From JACDAL01 sp963849115 (GTDB lineage: Bacteria; Actinomycetota; CADDZG01; WHSQ01), in contig CAWKGK010000008.1 of the NCBI GenBank assembly GCA_963849115.1, positions 62,001-126,000 on the forward strand: a DNA stretch of 64,000 bases, given 5' to 3'. Position 1 is the stretch's first letter. Every line of letters starts with the position of its first letter. The position numbers and the translations under genes are program-made. Positions 57,736 through 64,000 of this stretch are shown here, in pieces. Under the pieces are notes generated by a model. That model saw only the letters and a list, made by a program, of their open reading frames with translations, searched no databases and was not told where the DNA came from.

Positions 57736-58718
57736 CACAGAGCCGGCTCGCCGCGGCCGCGGCCGGCACGCCCCCATGGCTCGATGAGTCCATGGGCAGA
57801 GTCGAGAAGGTACTGTTGGAAACCGCGGGCTCTTCGCCCCATCCGCTGGTCAGCGAGCCGGCCCTGCACCTGATTAAAGCGGGAGGAAAGCGAATGCGCC
57901 CCGCACTCGTTCTCTTGTCCTCGCACGCAGGGCGGCCTCACGAGCGCGCTACCGACCTTGCGGCAGCCGCCATCGAGCTGGTTCACATAGCAACTCTCTA
58001 TCACGACGATGTCATCGACCAAACGGAGACGCGGCGAGGAGTCGTGACCGTCCACAACAAATGGGGAACCGACGTTGCGGTGCTCGCCGGCGACTTCCTG
58101 TTCGCTTGTGGAAGCGAGTTGGGAGCGCAGGCGTCAGGAGAGGTTCCCGGCATCTTGGCGCGCGCCATTGCAGAGGTTTGTCAAGGACAGATTCTGGAGA
58201 CGGGGGCGCTGGGCGATCCTCGGCGATCTGTTTCTACTTACGTAGAGGTGATCGAACGCAAGACGGCGGCGCTGTTTCGCGCCGCCTGCGAGCTGGGGAC
58301 GGCTACCTCTGGAGCGCCGCCATCATTGCGGTCCGCGGTGGTCGAGTACGGGGCCAATCTAGGGCTTGCCTTCCAGATTGTCGACGACCTGCTCGATCTC
58401 GTGGGCGACCCCAGCATCACCGGTAAAGAACCCGGGACGGATCTCAGAGAGGGCGTGTTCACGGCGCCCGTGTTGTTCGCCTGCGAGATGGATCCTTCCC
58501 TCGCCACCCGGCTGGAGGCGGGCGACACGGATCTAAACCTGGTGCTCCAGAGGATCGTTGCGACCGGGGCCCTGCAGCAAGCGAACGCGTTGGCCACGAT
58601 GCACGCGGAGCGCGCCCGGGCTTGTCTGAAGGACATCGATGGAACGGATTGGGGCTTGGCACTCACGTCGTTGATCGACAGAGTGCTGGCCCAAGTCCCC
58701 CCGCTACCCGCGGCCTAA
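57732..58718 (+). CDS. polyprenyl diphosphate synthase
   Basis: A 328-residue trans-prenyltransferase that extends allylic diphosphates with isopentenyl diphosphate. First Asp-rich motif LYHDDVIDQTETRRG, second FQIVDDLLDLVGD, plus GGKRMRPALVLLSS and ERKTAALFRAACELG. The residues before the first motif (ELVHIATLYHDD) lack bulky stops, which fits a medium or long-chain product for menaquinone. GTG 57732 overlaps the YjbQ stop; the frame is open upstream but inside YjbQ. Confidence 0.93.
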   Translation: MTQSRLAAAAAGTPPWLDESMGRVEKVLLETAGSSPHPLVSEPALHLIKAGGKRMRPALVLLSSHAGRPHERATDLAAAAIELVHIATLYHDDVIDQTETRRGVVTVHNKWGTDVAVLAGDFLFACGSELGAQASGEVPGILARAIAEVCQGQILETGALGDPRRSVSTYVEVIERKTAALFRAACELGTATSGAPPSLRSAVVEYGANLGLAFQIVDDLLDLVGDPSITGKEPGTDLREGVFTAPVLFACEMDPSLATRLEAGDTDLNLVLQRIVATGALQQANALATMHAERARACLKDIDGTDWGLALTSLIDRVLAQVPPLPAA

Positions 58719-58754
58719 AACGCGATGTGAGCCCCAAAAGCATCGGGCGAAAGG

Positions 58755-59366
58755 TTAAGGACTCGAGAAGTGCGGCTTCTTGAGGTCGATGAACTTCATA
58801 TCCTCCACGTGCTCCATCCAGTTCTCTTGATCCGGGTCCATCTGACCCTCCGGGGGCTGCTTCTGCTCGCCGGCGCGCGCCTCCTCCTCAGAGGTGAAGT
58901 ACACGACGTTTGTGAAGTTCGTTCCCTGCCAAACAGCAACGGACCCCATCACGTCGGGACGGTTCTCACGCATCCACTCCTCGGCGTCGGCCTCGGCTTG
59001 CCGCCAGCGGGCCCTCATCTCCTCATTCGACAGACGCCCTTGAATGATCTGCACGAAGCCCGCCTCGTCGGAGCCCCCGCCCCAGGTGATTTCGACATCG
59101 GTTGAGTCGTAGAACGTAGCCTCACCCTCGAAGAGCTTCTCCGTTTCCGCCCACCACTCTCCCTGTTCGGGACGGTCACTGTTCTTGCGGGCCGCCTCTT
59201 CGGATTCGAAACGAGCCACGACTATTACCTCGCCGTCGTCCGAGACACCGGCGGTGGCGCCGAGGAAACCTTCCGCCCCCGGTTTAAGTGTGCGGTCCCA
59301 CTCCTCCGATCGATTCCACATGCCCGCAGGGTCGTTTGTCCGGCCTTGGATGACTTGGGCAAACAT
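58755..59366 (-). CDS. tandem dimeric alpha-beta barrel (ABM-like) protein
   Basis: A 203-residue cytoplasmic protein made of two related halves. Half one: FAQVIQGRTNDPAGMWNRSEEWDRTL, GFLGATAGVSDDGEVIVVARFESEEAARKNS. Half two: FVQIIQGRLSNEEMRARWRQAEADAEEW, VMGSVAVWQGTNFTNVVYFTSEEEARAGE. Both follow the pattern of antibiotic-biosynthesis-monooxygenase-like ferredoxin folds. No catalytic motif is apparent, and the function is unknown. The ATG is preceded by GGAGGAGAGG. Confidence 0.75.
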   Translation of the reverse strand: MFAQVIQGRTNDPAGMWNRSEEWDRTLKPGAEGFLGATAGVSDDGEVIVVARFESEEAARKNSDRPEQGEWWAETEKLFEGEATFYDSTDVEITWGGGSDEAGFVQIIQGRLSNEEMRARWRQAEADAEEWMRENRPDVMGSVAVWQGTNFTNVVYFTSEEEARAGEQKQPPEGQMDPDQENWMEHVEDMKFIDLKKPHFSSP

Positions 59367-59444
59367 GTCCGGTCTCCTCTCCTCCTAGATGTCTTTGTCA
59401 TCTTCTTCGTACGCCAATGACCGTCGGGAGTCAAGAGCGGCATT

Positions 59445-60086
59445 TCAGCGAACGAGGCGCGGGCTCTTGGTGCTGCCCGGCCCCAGTCGCTTCACCAGCA
59501 TGTCCACCAGATGCTCGATGTAGACGTGCTCGTCGGCGGGCAGCAGATGCTTGCCCCCGAGGAGTTCCTGTTCCACGAAGAAGGCCAGCAAAGCATTGAA
59601 GAACAATCGCGCGGCTACCTGCGGATCCACCTGCGTTCGTGCTCGTTCGCTCATACGAGCGTCGAGTATGTGACCCAACACGGCGATCGACTCGCCGACC
59701 GCATCGGCGAAAAATGCCTCCTTCTCTTCGGGGAATACCTGCACTTCCTGCAACAGAAGCCTTGTGAGCTGGGCGTTCTGTCTCAGCACGTCGTAGAAAC
59801 CTCGGGCCAGGACGATTAGCAGTCCCCGCAGATCCAATTGGTCGGCGAGATCGGGAAGAGTTCGCAGCAGTGGCAGAAACGAGTACTCGTCGATAATTGC
59901 TCGAAAGAGGTCGCGCTTGGATGCAAAGTAGTGGTAGATGAGACCTTCCGCGATGTCGGCCTGGCGCGCTATGTCGCGCATCGAGGTTCCGTGAAAACCT
60001 CGTGCGGCGAAAAGCTGGAGGCTGGCCTGAAGAATGTCTTCCCGACGGTCCCGCCGCGGGGATGGTTGTCCGTCCTTGGTGCTCAC
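59445..60086 (-). CDS. TetR-family transcriptional regulator
   Basis: A 213-residue repressor. The helix-turn-helix reads RREDILQASLQLFAARGFHGTSMRDIARQADIAEGLIYHYFASKRDLFRAII. The C-terminal ligand domain includes ALLAFFVEQELLGG, like regulators of lipid or drug genes. ATG 60086 overlaps the stop of the small HPF-like gene (ATGA). Its targets are not visible. Confidence 0.93.
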   Translation of the reverse strand: MSTKDGQPSPRRDRREDILQASLQLFAARGFHGTSMRDIARQADIAEGLIYHYFASKRDLFRAIIDEYSFLPLLRTLPDLADQLDLRGLLIVLARGFYDVLRQNAQLTRLLLQEVQVFPEEKEAFFADAVGESIAVLGHILDARMSERARTQVDPQVAARLFFNALLAFFVEQELLGGKHLLPADEHVYIEHLVDMLVKRLGPGSTKSPRLVR

Positions 60087-60397
60087 AGATGTTTGACGAA
60101 AGAGCTGTGCCCGCGCCTGGAGCGGTCGTTGATCTGTCGCAGCACGTCTTCTCGAGCTTCTCGGACGGCTCGCCTAACCTCCTGGGCTTCTGCTTTAGCT
60201 TGAAGGTGGTGGCGTCCATAACTCAGCTCCACGACTACATGAAAGCCCGGAACGCCTTGGGTTGGTGTGACTCGCACTTTGGCGGTGACGAGCTTGTACT
60301 TGTTGAGCCTGCGATCGATCTTCGCGAGATCCTGCTCAATGCCCTCGACATCCTGCCTGCCCATTGCGTTGCCGGGTGCCGAGACTTTGACTTCCAT
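60083..60397 (-). CDS. S30AE/HPF-like small protein
   Basis: A 104-residue protein with the pattern of ribosome hibernation factors: DVEGIEQDLAKIDRRLNKYKLVTAKVRVTPTQ, HVVVELSYGRHHLQAKAEAQEVRRAVREAREDVLRQINDRSRR. This fits the beta-alpha-beta-beta-beta-alpha S30AE domain (sigma-54 modulation/RaiA). ATG 60397 follows AAGGAGGT. It lacks the long C-terminal dimerisation domain, so it is of short HPF/YfiA type. It is translationally coupled to a TetR gene, which is unusual. The family call is by pattern only. Confidence 0.6.
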   Translation of the reverse strand: MEVKVSAPGNAMGRQDVEGIEQDLAKIDRRLNKYKLVTAKVRVTPTQGVPGFHVVVELSYGRHHLQAKAEAQEVRRAVREAREDVLRQINDRSRRGHSSFVKHL

Positions 60398-60467
60398 CCA
60401 GCGACCTCCTTCGTGGTAGGCCCCAAGTGGCTTCGTAGGCCCCAAGTGGGTTCATCGTAACCCTCGG

Positions 60468-61592
60468 CTACGCGAGCCAGCGCAGCAGCGAGGGAGGGAC
60501 GTGGTCGGGTGGATAGCGCCGGGCGACCAGGGCTCTGCCGTCCCGGCCCATGCGTCGGGCCTCCTCGGGATCGTCGAGAAGGCGGCTCAGAGCAGTGACC
60601 AACTCCCGGTTGTCGGTGGCATCGATGACGAGGCCTGTGGCTCCGTGGACCGTCGCTTCGACAGTTCCACCGGAGCGACCGGTCACGCAGGGGGTTCCGC
60701 AAGCGGCCGCCTCCAGGAGGACGATCCCGAGGCCCTCGGTTTCGAGGCCGAACCAGCGATCGGCCACGGGGAGGGCAAAGACATCGGCTGCGGCATAGAT
60801 GGATGGAGTCTGCTCCGCAGAGACGCGCCCAGTGAACACCACCCGGCCCCCTTGCCGGGCGGCCTGTCGCCGCAGCCGTGTTTCTTGAGGGCCTGTGCCG
60901 GCCACGATCAGGGCAACATCAGGATGGGAAGCGGTCAGATCCTCCATGATGGCGATAACCCGATGCACTCCTTTACGCCTGACCAGACGCCCGAAGCAGA
61001 GCACGAACCGAGCATCCTCATCGAGGCCCAGCCAGGAGCGGACGTGTGCGGTAGGCACCGAGGGATTGAAACGCTCGAGGTCGACGCGCGCTCGCATGAC
61101 CTCGATGGTGGGGAGTGGGTTGCCATTGGCCTCGATCAACGACTTCAGGCGCCGCTCGGTCGCGTCGCTCATCGGCAACAGGAGATCGGCCTGTGCCAGG
61201 GAGTCGATGAAGCGCTTCCTGAGGTAAGGAACCGCTGCCGGCACGAACAGCTCGGCGCCGAAGGCCAGGGACGCGTAGCGCAGGCCCAGGCGGGCGAGCC
61301 TTGGACCCAACAGCGCCAGCGGCCACGGAGTCCCGAACAGGACACGGTCGGTGCCCATTTCGGCAGCCACTCGGGCTACAGTGCGGGCCAGCGAGGCCGA
61401 TGGTCTCATCATGTTCCCTGGTCCTGCCACGGTTGTGTAAGGAAGGCCGTGCGGCAGCGGCTTGCCGTCGCGCGCCCCGGGGGCCATGACCGCAACCCGG
61501 GGGGCGAGTAGCGTGCACAGCTCCCCGAGGTAGCTTTCGATCCCTCCCCGGCCCGGCAGGAACGAAGAGGTGATCATGAGAGCATCCGGCAT
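60468..61592 (-). CDS. glycosyltransferase family 4 (PimB-like)
   Basis: A 374-residue GT-B enzyme. N-terminal SFLPGRGGIESYLGELC binds the acceptor; the nucleotide-sugar side shows FVLCFGRLVRRKGVHRVI, VALIVAGTGPQETRLRRQA and the EX7E motif in ETEGLGIVLLEAAACGTPCVTGRSGGTVE. It resembles the phosphatidylinositol mannosyltransferase PimB family of Actinobacteria, which builds cell-envelope lipids. It stands alone. Confidence 0.88.
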   Translation of the reverse strand: MPDALMITSSFLPGRGGIESYLGELCTLLAPRVAVMAPGARDGKPLPHGLPYTTVAGPGNMMRPSASLARTVARVAAEMGTDRVLFGTPWPLALLGPRLARLGLRYASLAFGAELFVPAAVPYLRKRFIDSLAQADLLLPMSDATERRLKSLIEANGNPLPTIEVMRARVDLERFNPSVPTAHVRSWLGLDEDARFVLCFGRLVRRKGVHRVIAIMEDLTASHPDVALIVAGTGPQETRLRRQAARQGGRVVFTGRVSAEQTPSIYAAADVFALPVADRWFGLETEGLGIVLLEAAACGTPCVTGRSGGTVEATVHGATGLVIDATDNRELVTALSRLLDDPEEARRMGRDGRALVARRYPPDHVPPSLLRWLA

Positions 61593-61716
61593 GACTGCGA
61601 TTATGCGTTCCGGGTGCGCCTCTCACGGTGCAGCTATCCTCTCAGCGGACCTGTCGTCGAAAGAGAGATCTAACCCATGCGTTTGAGGCTTATCCCGCGA
61701 AGAGTCCTTCTTCGAG

Positions 61717-62292
61717 TTGTTCGAAAAGATGGCAGCGACGGTGCAGCTCGGAGCCAGTGAGCTCCTGGCAGTGCTCAAGGACTTCACAGATATCGATCGT
61801 AAGACGCAGAGAGTGCTGGATATCGAGCACGAGGGTGACGAGCTCACTCACGAGGTAATCAAGCGACTGAACACGAGTTTCATCACGCCGTTTGACCGCG
61901 AAGACATCCATCACCTTGCCAGCAGTCTCGACGATGTGCTCGATCATATCGAGGGAGCCTCCGAGTACCTGCGCCTTCATGCCATCGACCAGCCTCTCCC
62001 GCAGATGGTGTCGCTGGCGGAGACGCTGTTGAGGGCGGCGTCGGTCACGGCCGAAGCGATGCCCAGGCTGCGCGATCTCAAGAACCTCGATGACTACTGG
62101 GTCGAGATCAATCGCCTGGAAAACGAGGGAGATCGTTTCTACAGGCGAACAATCGCGGAGCTGTTCTCCGGCGACCACAAGGCCATGGACGTGCTCAAGT
62201 ACAAGGACATCATCGAGGAGATCGAACAAGCCATAGACCGGCTCGAGGATGTTGCCAACATCGTCGAGTCGATTGTGCTCAAGCAGGGTTGA
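61717..62292 (+). CDS. DUF47/PhoU-like Pit accessory protein, N-terminus frameshifted
   Basis: A helical protein of the DUF47 (PhoU-related) family that accompanies Pit transporters: LEHEGDELTHEVIKRLNTSFITPFDREDIHHLASSLDDVLDHIEGA-type block and KYKDIIEEIEQAIDRLEDVANIVESIVLKQG. The frame opens at TTG 61717. The true start is probably ATG 61677 (MRLRLIP) in a different frame; EESFFEL in the main frame from 61699 continues it, so one frame change near 61698 separates the first 7-8 residues. The stop overlaps pit as TGATG. Confidence 0.88.
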   Translation: MFEKMAATVQLGASELLAVLKDFTDIDRKTQRVLDIEHEGDELTHEVIKRLNTSFITPFDREDIHHLASSLDDVLDHIEGASEYLRLHAIDQPLPQMVSLAETLLRAASVTAEAMPRLRDLKNLDDYWVEINRLENEGDRFYRRTIAELFSGDHKAMDVLKYKDIIEEIEQAIDRLEDVANIVESIVLKQG

Positions 62293-63272
62293 TGTTCTGG
62301 TTCGTTCTCATCCTCGCCTATCTGTTCGAGTTCGCCAACGGGTGGACCGATGCGCCGAACTCGATCGCAACCGTGGTCTCGACCAGGGTGCTGCGTCCCC
62401 TTCACGCCGTCGTCATGGCCGGTGTCCTCAACCTGATCGGTGCGCTGACGGGGACTGCGGTTGCGGAAACGATCTCCGAGGACATCGTCGACATTCGCTT
62501 CATCACCCTCGAGACCATCGCCGCGGTGCTCCTGTCGGCGACTCTGTGGGCCTTGGGTGCCCAGTTTTTTGGCCTTCCCTCCAGCGAGTCACACGCGCTG
62601 ATCGCAGGTTTGCTCGGAGCTGGGTTCTCGGCGGGCGGCACAGAGGCGCTCCTTTCCGAAGGACCCCGCAAGGCCCTCATAGGTCTGGTGACCTCTCCCG
62701 TGGGCGGATTCTTTCTGGCCCTTGCGCTGATGGTTGCGATCTACTGGATCTTCGCCAAAGTGAGGCCCTCGTTCGTGCGCCGTCTGTTCGGTCGAGCGCA
62801 AATTCTTTCGGCCGCCGCCATGGCTTACACGCATGGGCTGAACGATGCTCAGAAGACGATGGGAATCATCACGTTGATCATCGCCCTCAACCAGCAGGGG
62901 GGATCGATCGAACACCTCGGGGAGATCCCGCTGTGGGTGATCCTCTCGGCCGGAATCGTGATGGGGGCGGGCACCATGGTCGGCGGCTGGCGCGTGATTC
63001 GAACGATAGGGCTGAGGCTCACGAAGCTCGAGCCGGTGCACGGTTTCGCGGCCGAGACCGGCGCCGCCGTGGTCATCTTTGGCGCCTCTAGGTTCGGCAT
63101 TCCCGTCTCCACCACCCACGCCATCGGATCGGCCATCATGGGCGTGGGTGCTACCGAGAGGCTTTCGGCGGTGCGGTGGGGAGTGGCCGGTCAGGTCGTG
63201 ATGGCATGGATCCTCACGTGGCCGTCGTGCTTTGCGCTCGGTTACTTGCTGCAAAAACTGTTTACGATCTAG
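62292..63272 (+). CDS. pit: low-affinity inorganic phosphate transporter (PiT family)
   Basis: A 326-residue permease with about ten helices. The two PiT signatures are present: FANGWTDAPNSIATVVSTRVL in the first helices and YTHGLNDAQKTMGIITLII in the second repeat, plus GLPSSESHALIAGLLGAG and GIPVSTTHAIGSAIMGVG. It imports metal-phosphate with protons. It is coupled to the DUF47 gene; together with pstSCAB this gives a second phosphate route in the window. Confidence 0.95.
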   Translation: MFWFVLILAYLFEFANGWTDAPNSIATVVSTRVLRPLHAVVMAGVLNLIGALTGTAVAETISEDIVDIRFITLETIAAVLLSATLWALGAQFFGLPSSESHALIAGLLGAGFSAGGTEALLSEGPRKALIGLVTSPVGGFFLALALMVAIYWIFAKVRPSFVRRLFGRAQILSAAAMAYTHGLNDAQKTMGIITLIIALNQQGGSIEHLGEIPLWVILSAGIVMGAGTMVGGWRVIRTIGLRLTKLEPVHGFAAETGAAVVIFGASRFGIPVSTTHAIGSAIMGVGATERLSAVRWGVAGQVVMAWILTWPSCFALGYLLQKLFTI

Positions 63273-63305
63273 AACCTCTTTCTGTTTACGATCAGGGACC
63301 TCAAA
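63258..63305 (+). repeat. 24-bp tandem duplication at the pit 3' end
   Basis: CTGTTTACGATC occurs at 63258-63269 and again at 63282-63293, followed by related AGAACCTCTTT and AGGGACCTCAAA. The first copy holds the last codons of pit; the second lies in the spacer. Confidence 0.7.
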
Positions 63306-63321
63306 GCAAAGGGAGGTTCGG

Positions 63322-63624
63322 ATGGACGACAAAGATGCCGCCCGAGTAAGGGAGCAGGAGCGTAGTGATCGCAAGCTGTTCCAGCGGGCGGCTCAGGTCT
63401 TGGCTGAGATCGACCGCTCGCAGGGGCTGTCCGACGAGCATGCCGATGTGTTGGCGGCGCTGCGGATTCGGCTCGAGGGGCGGAGACGGGCTTCTCTCGA
63501 CGAGCTGTTATCGGCCGCAGGAGACATCTCGGGAAAGAAGGACCTCGCCGATACCGTCATCGAGGAGCGGGGCGCAGAGTGGCCCGCAGTCAAGGAGAAG
63601 AAACGGGACTGGCCGGGGTCATGA
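63322..63624 (+). CDS. small hypothetical protein
   Basis: A 100-residue hydrophilic protein with an ATG behind GGGAGG. It is mostly helical by composition (DDKDAARVREQERSDRKLFQRAAQVLAEID, ADVLAALRIRLEGRRRASLDELLSAAG). No family recognised. It follows pit by 49 bases on the same strand and may be co-transcribed. Confidence 0.6.
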   Translation: MDDKDAARVREQERSDRKLFQRAAQVLAEIDRSQGLSDEHADVLAALRIRLEGRRRASLDELLSAAGDISGKKDLADTVIEERGAEWPAVKEKKRDWPGS

Positions 63625-63708
63625 GCTGACGACCGTGCCCGGTTTGTTTCTTGTCGCTGAGGTAAGTCAGCCGGGACCCGCGAAAGGCGAAGCGGGGATC
63701 GCCCGGGG

Positions 63709-64000
63709 TCAGCCCCCGCCGATTGGAGTATAGGCAAGTGCTGCCACGGTAGCCAGGGCGGTGAGAGTGGCGAAAATGAACGTCCTCGTCTGGGCCACCA
63801 TGTCCTTAGCCACGGATGTTGCCAGGTTGTCGATGGCCGAGTGCAGGCGGTTTTCGAGGGACTCCGTCTTGAGGTCGATGCGCTCATTGAGTCGCTGCTC
63901 CATGGCGATCATGTTGCGCTCGAGCCCGTCCATACGGCCGCTGAGCCCGTCCATGCGCCCGTTGAGCCCGTCCATGCGCCCCTCGACCCCACTGAAGCGC
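63709..64000 (-). CDS. coiled-coil repeat protein with C-terminal membrane helix, 5' end outside
   Basis: The reverse frame is open through the window edge, so the start may lie outside; the first ATG inside is at 63975. It has repeated GRMDGL units (GVEGRMDGLNGRMDGLSGRMDGLERNM), a helical stretch (QRLNERIDLKTESLENRLHSAIDNLATSVAKDMV) and a membrane helix near the C-terminus (TFIFATLTALATVAALAYTP). It resembles short coiled-coil membrane proteins of unknown role. The repeated DNA unit could vary in number. Confidence 0.6.
   Translation of the reverse strand, partial: RFSGVEGRMDGLNGRMDGLSGRMDGLERNMIAMEQRLNERIDLKTESLENRLHSAIDNLATSVAKDMVAQTRTFIFATLTALATVAALAYTPIGGG

Overview
This window comes from a high-GC bacterium, most probably a deep-branching member of the Actinomycetota. 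Evidence: two WhiB-type Fe-S regulators (36701 and 56349), a Bpa/PafE proteasome activator ending in the proteasome-docking tail GNYL (15284), a SenX3-RegX3-type phosphate two-component system, a paired ArsA-like ATPase locus near a whiB gene, frequent GTG/TTG starts and ATGA/GTGA gene overlaps. The lineage cannot be fixed from sequence alone. Unexpectedly for this phylum, the SRP RNA is of the large type with an Alu domain. I see no transposase, integrase, prophage, CRISPR array or replication origin, and no gene-free stretch longer than about 300 bases.

Layout. 1-5.8 kb: a DUF4389 fragment, an MmpL exporter, a frameshifted sensor kinase with its NarL-type regulator, and a PadR regulator coupled to an RDD membrane protein. 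5.9-15.1 kb: a stand-alone LigD-type polymerase, an ArsR/SRPBCC pair, a YdeI/OmdA-like protein, two tandem HtrA-type proteases without signal peptides facing an HxlR regulator, an endonuclease/phosphatase-fold lipoprotein, and two broken genes (GDPD phosphodiesterase, RTX-repeat secreted protein). 15.2-24.3 kb: bpa, a sugar-dehydrogenase-like secreted propeller, then a conserved core block: tRNA-Ser(GCT), tRNA-Arg(ACG), PGPGW protein, tadA, tRNA-Ser(CGA), tRNA-Ser(GGA), SRP RNA, dnaX, ybaB, recR, lysC, asd, tRNA-Pro(CGG). 24.4-33.7 kb: a frameshifted secreted M23 peptidase and a full high-affinity phosphate locus (PHO box, pstSCAB, phoU, regX3-senX3, second phoU). 33.8-43.5 kb: phosphoesterase, SpoIIE-type phosphatase with STAS antagonist, whiB, an uncharacterised gene with an SdhC-like subunit and two ArsA ATPases, a Lys-Pro-rich secreted protein, and an NfeD/slipin pair. 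43.6-53.8 kb: malQ, ZIP transporter, aldo-keto reductase, MFS, YbdK-like ligase, selB, selA, orphan NarL regulator. 54-64 kb: M15 peptidase, propeller protein, whiB, YjbQ with polyprenyl diphosphate synthase, TetR with an HPF-like protein, glycosyltransferase, and a DUF47-Pit phosphate transporter.

How it fits together. Phosphate handling is the main theme: regX3-senX3 probably acts on the PHO box before pstS, two PhoU proteins tune signalling, and Pit/DUF47 gives a low-affinity route. selA and selB show that selenocysteine is made and inserted, although tRNA-Sec and selD are not in the window.

The most unusual feature is a dispersed family of 48-49 bp palindromes at 18864, 21713, 24100, 30932 and 51739. 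All share the same arms and centre, and all sit directly at the 3' end of a gene. Related hairpin pairs lie after the genes ending at 12718 and 56627. A second notable pattern is that five genes carry single-base-type frameshifts, either real decay or sequence error.
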